Numbered from the stretch's first letter, positions 8,276 through 17,457 are shown. The stretch: DNA of 64,000 nt from Methanoregulaceae archaeon (GCA_015660965.1 JACTVG010000001.1:186001-250000), one strand, 5' to 3'. Notes: a model not told the origin generated them from the letters alone. Translations and numbers: made by a program.

Positions 8276-9383
8276 GTGCGTTGGAGATTGCAGAAATTGG
8301 CGCATCGGTTTTAATTGCATATCCTGAATAATGAGCCCGACTCACCGAATATCCAGAATCTCGTAATCGTGTAATAACTAACCCGATCTCAGGTGGCGAT
8401 ATTTTCAACCATTTTGCAAAAACATGGTAGTCATAGTGACTACTAGTACTAAGTTCTTCTATACAGACCTCGAGAAGTTTTATGAGTTCTTTACTTGTAC
8501 CAAGTTCAAATCTATTGAGACGCTCTTGCATCTGTGTAAGCAAGATAGCATCGTTGATGGCACCCAACCAAAGAGGACCGATCGGCACCAGAGAAACGCC
8601 ACAGTGTGGACAATTCCGGCTCTCCATTATTATTCCGGGTGATTCTTCTCTATAGGGGCATTTCGGGCATTGCTTTACATACCCCATTCGATCGAGTGTG
8701 CGATCTGCTGCTTGTACTCCATCAAGAAGGTGCAAGTGGAGTCGAAAGAAGTGCTCTCTGGAAAAACAAAACAGCGGTTCGACCCCGCGGTCGTATTTAA
8801 TAACTTCTCTGGCAACAAAGGCAAGAAGGATTCTCAACCCCACTTCAGCATGATACTCCGTGTTGACTGGGTGTGCAAAATATCGACGCACACCGGCTTT
8901 TTTATGAGCCCCGCAAAGGGGTGCAGTGTCTGTGGCGGTAACAAAGAGATAGCGCTTTGCACCACGTGCTCCAGAATCAATAAATGGAGCTGGGGTGCCA
9001 AAAGGGTCGAGGTCAACGGCATCGAATCGATGTTCAGAGAGAAGAGCACAGACGTCTTGGTATTTCACCTCGATTTGACATCCCGTGAATGCGATATTCT
9101 TTTTAATAATATCAATTGCCCGCGGATTATGGTCGTTAATTGTGACTGGAATTCCAGTCTCATTCGCGATTCGAAACCCCAGTACACCTGTAGCGCCCAT
9201 TGCATCGAGATACTCTTTTGGCTTCGGTTCAACACAAGAACAGAAAAGAACAGTCGTGTCACGGTTTAATTCCATCCGGCGGTTGAAGAATACCGTTGCT
9301 GTACCGGGAGGAAAATTTGTGTTCAGATCTTGTTCCGGTACAAACAATACCGTTTTCCCCTCTTTTACCTCGATTAAATCCAT
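8262..9383 (-). CDS. trm1: tRNA (guanine-N2)-dimethyltransferase Trm1
   Basis: Trm1 makes N2,N2-dimethylguanosine at position 26 of tRNA with SAM. The 373-residue protein has the signature DAVDLDPFGTPAPFIDSG, the region MGATGVLGFRIA at the SAM site, and a C-terminal zinc site made of CPKC and NCPHCG. The gene is convergent with the GTPase gene and overlaps its stop. It starts about 60 bp from tRNA-Arg, which is transcribed the other way. Confidence 0.93.
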   Translation of the reverse strand: MDLIEVKEGKTVLFVPEQDLNTNFPPGTATVFFNRRMELNRDTTVLFCSCVEPKPKEYLDAMGATGVLGFRIANETGIPVTINDHNPRAIDIIKKNIAFTGCQIEVKYQDVCALLSEHRFDAVDLDPFGTPAPFIDSGARGAKRYLFVTATDTAPLCGAHKKAGVRRYFAHPVNTEYHAEVGLRILLAFVAREVIKYDRGVEPLFCFSREHFFRLHLHLLDGVQAADRTLDRMGYVKQCPKCPYREESPGIIMESRNCPHCGVSLVPIGPLWLGAINDAILLTQMQERLNRFELGTSKELIKLLEVCIEELSTSSHYDYHVFAKWLKISPPEIGLVITRLRDSGYSVSRAHYSGYAIKTDAPISAISNALSVQ

Positions 9384-9414
9384 TGCGAAAGGATTGTTTT
9401 CGGCTCAAAAACCT

Positions 9415-9422
9415 TATACATA
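9415..9422 (+). promoter_or_regulatory. TATA-like box for tRNA-Arg
   Basis: TTATACAT is centred about 26 bp before the first base of the tRNA-Arg gene, the expected archaeal spacing. It lies in the short divergent region shared with trm1. Confidence 0.5.
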
Positions 9423-9444
9423 TGCCTCTTCAATTGTATGAGGA

Positions 9445-9519
9445 GGGCGAGTGGCTTAGTCAGGATAGAGCGTCAGCCTCCTAAGCTGATGGTCGGGGGT
9501 TCAAATCCCCCCTCGCCCG
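9445..9519 (+). tRNA. tRNA-Arg (anticodon CCT)
   Basis: Acceptor arms GGGCGAG and CTCGCCC pair perfectly, with discriminator G and no encoded CCA. The anticodon stem TCAGC/GCTGA encloses CTCCTAA, giving anticodon CCT. The T-arm carries GGTTCAAATCC. Length is 75 nt. A short T-run follows at about 9535. Confidence 0.95.
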
Positions 9520-9581
9520 TACTGTAAAGATAAATTTTTCATTCAGTTTAATAGGTAATTGATCAGATAGATGATTGTTCA

Positions 9582-10421
9582 ATGACATTTCACGGTTTTT
9601 ATTTTATAACCCGTCCTGTTAACTCAATTGTCTCCGGACTTGCGGCTATACTCGGTTATATCATTGCAACCGGAACGATTACTCTTTCGTCTTTAATCCT
9701 AATCCTCATAGTCGCTATAATAACTGCAGCTGGAAATGTTATCAACGATTATTTTGATGCTGATATTGATGCAATTAACCGCCCGAAACGTCCAATCCCC
9801 TCAGGTGACGTAAGACGAAGTTCTGCCCGGATCTTCGCAACAATCCTCTTTCTTTGCGGAATACTACTTTCTCTATTTAGTAATGTTCTTTGTCTCACCA
9901 TTGTCGTTTTGAATTCTCTCGTTCTCATAATTTACGCAGCAAAACTCAAAAGTTCACCATTTATTGGAAACCTCGCTATCTCTTATCTCGCAGCAAGCAT
10001 CTTTTTGTTTGGGGGGGCCTTTGCGGGACTATCCGGTCTCATTCAAAACATACCGATTGCAATTATCACCTTCCTTGCGATGCTTGCCCGTGAACTGCTC
10101 AAAGATGCTGAGGACGTGAAAGGTGATTCAATTGGAGGAGCTAGAACACTCCCGATAAAGATCGGTATTCAAAAGACAGGCCGAATTGCGCTCATAGTTG
10201 CGGTGTTAGGAGTAGGTGCGAGTATCATCCCCTTTTTCCGATGGGGCGCCTGGTATCTTGCAGGTATTGCTTTTGTTGACCTAATAATCCTTATAGCAGT
10301 TATTCGCGCTTTACCTTGCAAAACACCCGATTGCGTTAAGATGTCTTACGCGACTAGTATCTTAAAAACGGGCATGTTTGCTTCTCTTTTGATATTCACA
10401 TTTTTCGCATTAGGGTTATAA
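9582..10421 (+). CDS. Digeranylgeranylglyceryl phosphate synthase (UbiA family)
   Basis: This integral-membrane prenyltransferase adds the second geranylgeranyl chain to geranylgeranylglyceryl phosphate, forming the archaeal ether-lipid core. The 279-residue protein has about eight hydrophobic helices. The first Asp-rich motif NDYFDADIDAINRPKRP and the second, LLKDAEDVKGD, bind Mg-prenyl diphosphate. Assignment to DGGGP synthase rather than another UbiA enzyme rests on the archaeal context and the first motif. Confidence 0.88.
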   Translation: MTFHGFYFITRPVNSIVSGLAAILGYIIATGTITLSSLILILIVAIITAAGNVINDYFDADIDAINRPKRPIPSGDVRRSSARIFATILFLCGILLSLFSNVLCLTIVVLNSLVLIIYAAKLKSSPFIGNLAISYLAASIFLFGGAFAGLSGLIQNIPIAIITFLAMLARELLKDAEDVKGDSIGGARTLPIKIGIQKTGRIALIVAVLGVGASIIPFFRWGAWYLAGIAFVDLIILIAVIRALPCKTPDCVKMSYATSILKTGMFASLLIFTFFALGL

Positions 10422-10491
10422 GTTCAAGGGAATACGACGAAATCAACAATAGGTTTATCGTTCTTTCGCCCCCCAAACTATCCTGAGGGCT

Positions 10492-10905
10492 ATGGCGAAG
10501 GTTATCCAACACGGAGAAACGTTTTTTGCGCCGAAAGGAGCGTATTTTGATGGTAACGTTAAGATAGACGGAAACTTCGTCGTACCAGCGCACACACACT
10601 TTTGGGGTAGACTTAATGTCAGCGGAAGGCTCGAATTAGGGCCGCGATCAAGTGTCGCTCTCGGTATTACTTGCGGCAGTGCAATAATTGGGAGCCAAGT
10701 AAGAGTAAAGGGACCAATTATATCAACTGGCGATGTTACAATCCTCGACAACGCTGTAGTTCACTCTATTCAGGCCGATGGAAAAGTCATTTTACGTCAA
10801 GGAGTTCGCGTGGGTGACGTAATATCAAAGGATACGCTAATTATCCGTGGAAAGATAAAAAGCGGGAAATTAGTTGGCAAGAACGTGAAAGTCTTCGGGG
10901 ATTAG
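10492..10905 (+). CDS. Bactofilin-like (polymer-forming cytoskeletal) protein
   Basis: The 137-residue protein consists almost entirely of short beta repeats (GAYFDGNVKIDGNFVVP, GRLNVSGRLELGPRSSV, KVILRQGVRVGDVISKD). This is the pattern of the right-handed beta-helix of bactofilins. In bacteria these polymerise at membranes; an archaeal role is not established. No signal peptide or membrane segment is visible. Its 3' end overlaps the convergent DUF116 gene by 36 bp. Confidence 0.7.
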   Translation: MAKVIQHGETFFAPKGAYFDGNVKIDGNFVVPAHTHFWGRLNVSGRLELGPRSSVALGITCGSAIIGSQVRVKGPIISTGDVTILDNAVVHSIQADGKVILRQGVRVGDVISKDTLIIRGKIKSGKLVGKNVKVFGD

Positions 10906-11571
10906 AGAAGGATCAATACCAAGTATCGCCATATCATAAACGTCTGCCCAGTTGACTAAGGTCTCAACGCATCCTTCTTTTGCGGTGACAACACCTATTC
11001 CAACAAGTCCCATCTTATCCGCCATCTCGATACCCTCTTTTACTTCAGAGAGACAACCGACTCCAATGATAGCGCCAGGACGGTACTTTTTTACCATACG
11101 TTTGATGAATGATGAACCGGGGACTACAAAAACCTGGTAACCCATCTTTTCTAAGAGTAGGTGTGTTTGTCCGATGGTGCACTGTCCGCAGTTTTGGCAT
11201 TTCAGTCCTTCAGGAGTGAGATGGGCTGGACACCGTGCTGATCGGAGACATTGGGGTAGAAAGATTGCTCGCTGTGTCACCGGTACCCTCGCGAACTCTC
11301 TCTTGCTCATTGTATTATTGAGTTTTATGAAAAACGACAGCATCTCACGGTCTTCAAGTCCAAGAAACCGAAAAATCGCTTTGGTCAATCCTTCCACAAA
11401 TACGAGACCGGCACGTAAAAATTCTGGGAAATAAAGTCTTCCCTTCTTTATAGAGTATAGGGATATGGTAACGAGGACGATCGCGAGTAAAAGCATGGTT
11501 AGTATCGCTATTACCGTCAACCAACCGATAATAGCCATCAGACCTTGGTACTGTGCGAAATCGAAGTCCAT
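10870..11571 (-). CDS. DUF116 membrane protein
   Basis: The 233-residue protein has an N-terminal membrane region with a hydrophobic stretch at about residues 12-37. The soluble part contains conserved cysteines: LPQCLRSARCPA, then LKCQNCGQCTIGQ, and later GVGCLSEV and GCVETL. This cysteine pattern is the DUF116 hallmark and suggests metal or Fe-S binding. Biochemical function is unknown. It is followed on the same strand, after a 26-bp gap, by mtnA, which lies upstream of it. Confidence 0.85.
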   Translation of the reverse strand: MDFDFAQYQGLMAIIGWLTVIAILTMLLLAIVLVTISLYSIKKGRLYFPEFLRAGLVFVEGLTKAIFRFLGLEDREMLSFFIKLNNTMSKREFARVPVTQRAIFLPQCLRSARCPAHLTPEGLKCQNCGQCTIGQTHLLLEKMGYQVFVVPGSSFIKRMVKKYRPGAIIGVGCLSEVKEGIEMADKMGLVGIGVVTAKEGCVETLVNWADVYDMAILGIDPSLIPEDFHVLAN

Positions 11572-11597
11572 ATCAATTTTTACTTTTTTCAGATCTA

Positions 11598-12641
11598 TTA
11601 CATAATCGTTTGATAACGAAATAACGCTTGCATGTCGATAGGTGGTTTTAATATCCCTTTTTCTGTAATTATAGCGCTTATAAGATCCATCGGAGTTGCA
11701 TCAAAGGCCAGGTTTCTTACTTTTACACCGTCAGGTACGATTGTTCGATTTCCACAAGTAGTTATCTCTTCTCTTCCACGTTCCTCAATTATAATCTCGC
11801 CTTCTAATTTGTCAGGATCAAATGTCGAAATTGGAGCAGCGACATAAAAGGGAATGTTGTGATGATGGGCACAAACTGCATGCATATATGTCCCAATTTT
11901 ATTGAAGACACTATCACGGGTTATTCGATCTGCACCCACAATTACACAATCAATCTCACCTTTTCGCATTAAATACGCAGCCATCGAATCCGTAATCACT
12001 GTTACATCTATCCCGTCCTGAGAAAGCTCCCAAGATGTAAGGCGTGCTCCTTGAAGGAGGGGACGTGTCTCACAAGATAGTACCTTCACGTCTTTACCCC
12101 TCTGAACTGCAGAACGGATTACACCGAGAGCAGTGCCCCATGATGTGCAGGCAAGTGCTCCTGCATTGCAATGCGTGAGCACAGTACACTTGTCTGGGAG
12201 AAGTGTAGTCCCAAACTCGCCGATTGAACGGCAACATTCGATATCTTCCTGAGCAACCGATTTCGCTTCTACAATTGCGATTTTCTTAGATGCAGTAACT
12301 GAATTCAATTGTTCCATCGCGGCAAGAACGCGATTGATTCCCCAATTTAGATTAATTGCAGTTGGACGGATGGATGAAAGGATCTTGGCTTTATTTCGAA
12401 CATCAGCAATAAATTCTGAATAATTCGTTTTCTTGCAAGAAACTGCAGCAAGTGCAACTCCAAAAGCGCCCGCAACTCCTAATAGTGGCGCTCCTCGAAT
12501 CTCAAGTCGCTGAATAGCGGCAACGAGCCTACTAACAGTTTTGCATTCAACGATTGTGAGATGGTCTGGGAGCTTCGTCTGGTCAATAAAACGGATACAC
12601 CTAGATGAATCGTCCCATTCGATAGTGTTAGGGACGGTCAC
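11598..12641 (-). CDS. mtnA: S-methyl-5-thioribose-1-phosphate isomerase family (MtnA)
   Basis: The 347-residue protein matches the MtnA/aIF2B-like isomerase family. Motifs are ILTHCNAGALA-like VLTHCNAGALACTSWGTALG, the catalytic Cys in VLSCETRPLLQGARLT and the catalytic Asp in VIVGADRITRDSVFNKIGT. In methanogens the enzyme (MJ0454 type) is linked to salvage of methylthioadenosine and 5'-deoxyadenosine. The start is GTG at 12641, which overlaps the stop of the HdrA-like gene by 4 bp (GTGA), so the two are probably translationally coupled. Confidence 0.9.
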   Translation of the reverse strand: MTVPNTIEWDDSSRCIRFIDQTKLPDHLTIVECKTVSRLVAAIQRLEIRGAPLLGVAGAFGVALAAVSCKKTNYSEFIADVRNKAKILSSIRPTAINLNWGINRVLAAMEQLNSVTASKKIAIVEAKSVAQEDIECCRSIGEFGTTLLPDKCTVLTHCNAGALACTSWGTALGVIRSAVQRGKDVKVLSCETRPLLQGARLTSWELSQDGIDVTVITDSMAAYLMRKGEIDCVIVGADRITRDSVFNKIGTYMHAVCAHHHNIPFYVAAPISTFDPDKLEGEIIIEERGREEITTCGNRTIVPDGVKVRNLAFDATPMDLISAIITEKGILKPPIDMQALFRYQTIM

Positions 12642-13918
12642 ACTGATCGCGTCCTTATTGCATCAATAAAAGCTCGCATTGCTGCCGATCCACCCTGCGA
12701 AACTGAATCTGGGATATCTCTTGGTGCTGTTGCTGTCCCCGCAACATATATACCCGGTTTGATCGTTGCTACTGTCTCAACAGCGTCATTTAGTGGTTGG
12801 ATAAAGCCGGACTTTTCGAGTGGAATCCCAAGTCGTGCAGCAATAGATTCAGTGTTGACTGCTGGCCCCATACCAATAGAGAGAACTACAAGGTCAGGAT
12901 GTAGCACGTGGACCTCACCTTTCTCAGTGTTCTCAACTTGGATAATCATGCCACTATTATCAGCAATCACATTGGAAGGTAGGCCACGTAAAAATTTTAC
13001 GCCCAGTTCTTTTGCCCGTTCCCAGTACTCTTCATATCCTTTCCCATAAGCGCGAATATCAATGTAACAGATGGTAACATCTGTATCAGGATATTTCTCT
13101 TTAATGAGCATTGCATTTTTAATGGCCTGCATACAGCAAACGCCAGAACAATATGGCCGATCAATGCTCATGTCCCTTGAACCAACGCACTGAATAAAGA
13201 CTACGCTCCTTGGAATTTCTCCATTGCTGAGCCGGCGGATCTTTCCTCCAGTGGGACCACTTGCATTAATCATCCGTTCAAGTTCAAGGCTAGTAATCAC
13301 ATCTGGAAGAGTAAGATACCCAAACTGTACCTTACGGCATGCGTCAAAGATAGTGTATCCAGTAGCGATTACAATACTCGCAGCGGAAATTTTTATTGTT
13401 GTTTCTTCTTGTTTCTCTCGTATTGCGTCAGGTCCACAGACATCGTAACACAACTTACACTCAATGCAATGGTCGGGGTCTTTTATCACAATATCAGGAA
13501 CGGGTTGGGGTTGTGGTTTGTATATTGCTTTCCGAACCCCAACGCCAGCATCAAACCGGTTATACACTTCAACAGGACAGATCTGGATGCAATCTCCACA
13601 CCCGTTGCAGAGAGTTTCATCTATGTAACGCGGATGTTTTTTTATTGTGACCGTGAAATTCCCTACCTCGCCTTCAATTGATTCGACTTCTGATAAGGTA
13701 TATAAACGAATATTGGGGTGGCGTGCAATTTCTACCATCTTAGGTGAGAGAATGCACATTGAACAGTCGTTGGTAGGAAATGTTTTGTCAAGCTGCGCCA
13801 TGTGTCCGCCAATAGAAGGTTCACGTTCGATGAGGTGGACAACAATTCCATGGTTTGCAAGGTCAAGTGCAGTTTGGATACCTGCAATACCTCCCCCTAT
13901 TACAACAACATCACCCAT
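12638..13918 (-). CDS. Short HdrA-like FAD/iron-sulfur protein
   Basis: The protein resembles the flavin-containing core of heterodisulfide reductase subunit A. It begins at the FAD-binding GGGIAGIQTALDLA, followed by IGGHMAQLDKTFPTNDCSMC and a ferredoxin insert with CNGCGDCIQICP and CIECKLCYDVCGP. At about 426 residues it lacks the N-terminal domain and the C-terminal ferredoxin region of full HdrA (about 650 residues). ATG at 13918 is preferred over 13924 because GGAG lies 7 nt upstream. It overlaps the carbonic anhydrase-like gene by 8 bp and mtnA by 4 bp. It is probably an electron-transfer flavoprotein; its partner is unknown. Confidence 0.85.
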   Translation of the reverse strand: MGDVVVIGGGIAGIQTALDLANHGIVVHLIEREPSIGGHMAQLDKTFPTNDCSMCILSPKMVEIARHPNIRLYTLSEVESIEGEVGNFTVTIKKHPRYIDETLCNGCGDCIQICPVEVYNRFDAGVGVRKAIYKPQPQPVPDIVIKDPDHCIECKLCYDVCGPDAIREKQEETTIKISAASIVIATGYTIFDACRKVQFGYLTLPDVITSLELERMINASGPTGGKIRRLSNGEIPRSVVFIQCVGSRDMSIDRPYCSGVCCMQAIKNAMLIKEKYPDTDVTICYIDIRAYGKGYEEYWERAKELGVKFLRGLPSNVIADNSGMIIQVENTEKGEVHVLHPDLVVLSIGMGPAVNTESIAARLGIPLEKSGFIQPLNDAVETVATIKPGIYVAGTATAPRDIPDSVSQGGSAAMRAFIDAIRTRSV

Positions 13919-14405
13919 GGGCATACTCCGATGCTAGATCTACGTATGCCCGTGCATTGGATATGATGTGCTCTTTTTGTGCATCAGTTGTCTGCTTTAT
14001 TATTTTACCAGGGATACCGACAACTACGGAACCCGCCGGTACTTCCATTTTTTCAGTTATCAGAGCACCTGCGCCAATAATTGAACCAGAGCCAACTTTT
14101 GCGTCGTTAAGGATAATCGCACCCATTCCAACTAAAACCATGTCGCCGAGTGTACATCCATGTAGAATTGCCCCATGACCGATGGATACATTAGCACCGA
14201 TTATGACGGGGTGACCCCTACTTGTGTGCACGACGCAATTATCCTGAATGTTTGACCCCTCACCAATGATGATCCGGTCCTTGTCAGCTCGCACCACAGC
14301 TCCAAACCATATACTCACCTTTGCTGTGAGTGTCACGTCTCCAATGACGGTTGCGTTTGGAGCGATGAAGAGTGGGTTGCCGACGACCTTTCCATCCATA
14401 CCCAT
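13911..14405 (-). CDS. Gamma-carbonic anhydrase-like left-handed beta-helix protein
   Basis: The 164-residue protein has hexapeptide repeats typical of the gamma-carbonic anhydrase/PaaY family. It includes FGAVVRADKDRIIIGEGSNIQDNCVVH and two HGAIL/VGMGAII-type turns, with histidines in VVHTSRGH and IGHGAILHGC suited to a trimer-interface metal site. It lacks the long N-terminal region of secreted Cam. Activity as carbonic anhydrase is possible but not proven for this subgroup. It is first in the three-gene unit with the HdrA-like gene and mtnA. Confidence 0.85.
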   Translation of the reverse strand: MGMDGKVVGNPLFIAPNATVIGDVTLTAKVSIWFGAVVRADKDRIIIGEGSNIQDNCVVHTSRGHPVIIGANVSIGHGAILHGCTLGDMVLVGMGAIILNDAKVGSGSIIGAGALITEKMEVPAGSVVVGIPGKIIKQTTDAQKEHIISNARAYVDLASEYAHG

Positions 14406-14435
14406 AATACCATAGGAACTTAACGTACAGACAGT

Positions 14436-14900
14436 ATGAAGGTTATGGTAGGGGGAACTTTTGACCCTCTACATGATGGACATAAACGTCTGTTGAAACG
14501 GTCGTTCGAACTTGCAGGACCAACAGGAGAGGTTGTTATAGGCCTTACTACTGATGAATTTGCAAGTAAAAAGGTACACCCGTTTCATTCTTACCCTGAC
14601 CGAAAAAAAGACTTACTAGATTTTATTTCGAATCAGAACTATTCCTCAAAATGGGAAGTAGAACCTCTCAGTGACAGATATGGCTCGGCATTGGACGTTG
14701 ATTTTGATGCTCTCGTAGTCTCTGAAGAAACCCTATCTGTTGCCGTTGAGATCAACAAACTAAGAAAGGAACATGGCAGAAAAAAGGTGGATATCCACCA
14801 AATTACATGTGTTCTCGCTGAGGATGGTCGCTGGATCTCCTCCACCCGAATCTGGCGAGGTGAAATCGACATACACGGTCGCCTTATTAAAAAAGGATAA
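14436..14900 (+). CDS. coaD: Phosphopantetheine adenylyltransferase, archaeal type
   Basis: This nucleotidyltransferase converts 4'-phosphopantetheine and ATP to dephospho-CoA. The 154-residue protein has the T/HxGH motif as GGTFDPLHDGHKRLLKRS and the C-terminal ISSTRIWRGEID, matching ISSTxI of the superfamily. It is the archaeal COG1019 form rather than bacterial CoaD. The start ATG at 14436 lies 30 bp from the divergent carbonic anhydrase-like gene, so both promoters share a short region. Confidence 0.92.
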   Translation: MKVMVGGTFDPLHDGHKRLLKRSFELAGPTGEVVIGLTTDEFASKKVHPFHSYPDRKKDLLDFISNQNYSSKWEVEPLSDRYGSALDVDFDALVVSEETLSVAVEINKLRKEHGRKKVDIHQITCVLAEDGRWISSTRIWRGEIDIHGRLIKKG

Positions 14901-15005
14901 ACTCCGTCTCTCTCTTTTTAAAAAAACGATCGAGCTAAACCTTGTTATATCTTAACAGATGATAGAGGAACGTTTCCGTATTTTTGAAAAAAGGATTGTT
15001 AGTTA

Positions 15006-17276
15006 TTATTTCCTTTTGCCCGCAACGAGAGCAATCAAACTGATCGCCAAAGCGCCAATAACAACGATTAGTGGAAGCGGTGCTTGGGTTGCCACTGGTT
15101 TCGCGGTGGTAGCAGCAACAACGACTTGAGTTGTTGTTACAGGTGCTGGTGTTGGTGCAGGAGTCTCGAGAACCAATGGCTCATTTGTTGTTCCTGTCTT
15201 GAGTATGCTGTCAGAACCGTATTGGTTCCAGACTGTTAGCTTGACATCATAGGTACCTTCCCGTGCATAAGAATGTTCGGGGTTTTGGTCCGCGGATGTG
15301 GCACCATCACCAAATTCCCAATACCATTTTGTGGGCTGACCTGCAGAAAGGTCATGGAATTTGACAATGAAAGGTGCTTTCCCAAGGCGGGAGTCTACTT
15401 TAAAGTTAGCAATTGGGGCTTGAGTGACGACAATATATTTGTCTTTTGTCTCAGTGTCTTGACCATTTGCGTTTGTGGTTGTGAGACTAACGGTATAAAC
15501 ACCATTTGTAGTATATTTATGGGCTGGGTTTTGATCAGATGTTGTTGAACCATCGCCAAAGTCCCATTTCCATGCAGTGGGTTTACCTTTAGACAGATCA
15601 GTAAACTGGACTTGGAATGGTGCTTGGCCCTTTGTTTTATCCGCCACAAAGTCTGCCCGTGGGAAGTTGATCGTGACACTAATATATCCTATTTTCGTTT
15701 GACTTAATGCGGTGTATTGATTCGATGCGGTAAGGGTTACATCGTAGACTCCGATTGCCCGGTATGCATGGTCTGGGTTTTGACCTGTACCAGTTGTACC
15801 GTCACCGAAATCCCACTTCCAATCGTTTGGAGAGTTAGTGGAAAGGTCAGTGAAATGAATGATTCTCCCTACATTTACAACGGTTTTATCCGCACTAAAG
15901 TCCACGTTTGGACCCTGGCCTACATTAATAAAATTACCAGCAATTTTGGTATCTTCACCGAACTTGTTTTTCACTGTAAGTGAGACTTTATAGGAGCCAG
16001 GTAAGGAATATAAATGAGTTGGATTTTGTTCTGTGGAAGTCTGCCCATCACCGAAATTCCATAACCAAGATGTTGGTGATCCCATTGAAGTATCAATAAA
16101 TCTTACATTTAGACGTGAATTTGACTGCTGATATACAGGAGTTTCTGCAATTAAGTTTGCAACGGGGCCAACCCCGACAGTGATGTACCCCACTTTGACA
16201 AGTTGGTCTTTTCTATTGGTATTTTCATTTCCTGTCCATAGTGAGACCGTGTAGACTCCCCTATCAGTATATGTTTTTACGGGGTTTTGTTCACTCGACT
16301 CACTACCATCACCAAAATTCCATAACCATTTTGTGGGCGAATTTGTTGTCTTATCTGTGAAACGAATGATATCATTTACGCTAACCAGCGTCTGGTCAGC
16401 AACAAAGTTGCTAACTGGGACTCCTCCAACATTGATAATACCTAGTGACTTATCGCTCATTGTTCCACGAGTTACTTCAAGAACAACACGATATGCACCA
16501 GACGTACTAAATGTGTGCACAGGGTTCTGTTCAGTTGATGTGGACCCATCTGCGAAATCCCATTTCCAAGACGCGGGACTACCAATTGAAAGATCGGTGA
16601 ATTTCACTGTTAAAGGTGCATTCCCTTTTACGGTATCCGTACTAAATTTTGACTTCAATGGTGGATTTACAATAATATATTCAGACTTAAATGCATTTGA
16701 TGAACCATAATCATTTGAAGCAGTCAGAGTTACAGTAAACTTTCCGCCTTCCCAATAAGTGTGCACAGGATTTTGGTCAGTTGAACCTTGACCGTCACCA
16801 AAGTTCCAATTCCACGTACTGGGATGTCCCAATGATCTGTCATTGAAATTGACAACAAATGGAACATTACCAATAGTTTGGTCAGCAGAGAAATCCGCTA
16901 CAGGCTGGACACCAATTGAAACGGCATTTACTTTTCTAGCCGTACTCGATCCATATGTGTTTGTAACAGTGAGGGTAATTGTATAAGATCCCTTTTGAAT
17001 GTAGAGATGTGACGGGTTAGGATCTGTTGATGTTGTCCCGTCGCCAAAATCCCACTGGTATGTTAGTGGAGTACTTCCCGTTGACATATCCAAAAACTTT
17101 ACCGTTGTTGGGATTGTGTTATACGCATACATTACACCAAAATCGGCACTTGGTGGAACTCCGACTATGATGTACCCCGCTTTTGTATCTGTTGATGATG
17201 CCAATGCGGTCGATATGAGAGCCGCAAATACAAGCAGCCCCAGAACTAGTAAAGCAATTCGCCAGTTTCTTCCCAT
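15006..17276 (-). CDS. Surface protein with eight PKD domains
   Basis: The 756-residue protein starts with a signal peptide (hydrophobic WRIALLVLGLLVFAALISTA). Eight PKD domains of about 80 residues follow, each with a WxFGDG-type core; one is altered to WDFADG. A Thr/Pro/Ala-rich linker (TPAPVTTTQVV, about 700-730) and a C-terminal membrane anchor ending LVAGKRK close it. PKD arrays act as extracellular spacers or adhesion modules in S-layer and surface proteins. There is no enzymatic domain, so a structural or adhesive role is inferred. Confidence 0.9.
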   Translation of the reverse strand: MGRNWRIALLVLGLLVFAALISTALASSTDTKAGYIIVGVPPSADFGVMYAYNTIPTTVKFLDMSTGSTPLTYQWDFGDGTTSTDPNPSHLYIQKGSYTITLTVTNTYGSSTARKVNAVSIGVQPVADFSADQTIGNVPFVVNFNDRSLGHPSTWNWNFGDGQGSTDQNPVHTYWEGGKFTVTLTASNDYGSSNAFKSEYIIVNPPLKSKFSTDTVKGNAPLTVKFTDLSIGSPASWKWDFADGSTSTEQNPVHTFSTSGAYRVVLEVTRGTMSDKSLGIINVGGVPVSNFVADQTLVSVNDIIRFTDKTTNSPTKWLWNFGDGSESSEQNPVKTYTDRGVYTVSLWTGNENTNRKDQLVKVGYITVGVGPVANLIAETPVYQQSNSRLNVRFIDTSMGSPTSWLWNFGDGQTSTEQNPTHLYSLPGSYKVSLTVKNKFGEDTKIAGNFINVGQGPNVDFSADKTVVNVGRIIHFTDLSTNSPNDWKWDFGDGTTGTGQNPDHAYRAIGVYDVTLTASNQYTALSQTKIGYISVTINFPRADFVADKTKGQAPFQVQFTDLSKGKPTAWKWDFGDGSTTSDQNPAHKYTTNGVYTVSLTTTNANGQDTETKDKYIVVTQAPIANFKVDSRLGKAPFIVKFHDLSAGQPTKWYWEFGDGATSADQNPEHSYAREGTYDVKLTVWNQYGSDSILKTGTTNEPLVLETPAPTPAPVTTTQVVVAATTAKPVATQAPLPLIVVIGALAISLIALVAGKRK

Positions 17277-17280
17277 GGTG

Positions 17281-17299
17281 ATATCACCTAGTGTGATAT
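17281..17299 (-). promoter_or_regulatory. Inverted repeat covering the Shine-Dalgarno of the PKD gene
   Basis: ATATCAC (17281-17287) and GTGATAT (17293-17299) are perfect 7-bp arms around 5 bp. On the minus strand the arm nearer the gene contains AGGTGAT, the ribosome-binding site 6 nt before the ATG at 17276. In mRNA the hairpin would hide it. As DNA it could also be an operator. Confidence 0.5.
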
Positions 17300-17457
17300 T
17301 TTTGATTTTGTCCTATAATAAATCAATTGAGTTGATTTTCATCAAATAATGAAGAATTAAATGAGAAAAATTAGTTAAGAAAGCAAATATTTTTAATTTC
17401 AATTACTAATAAACATAAAATTTTTTATTTTTGCATTTGGTTCATTCATTTCATTAG

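Noticed and set aside
8670-9269. 199-codon frame opposite trm1
   Set aside because: It is antisense to a clear Trm1 coding sequence and shows no protein features.
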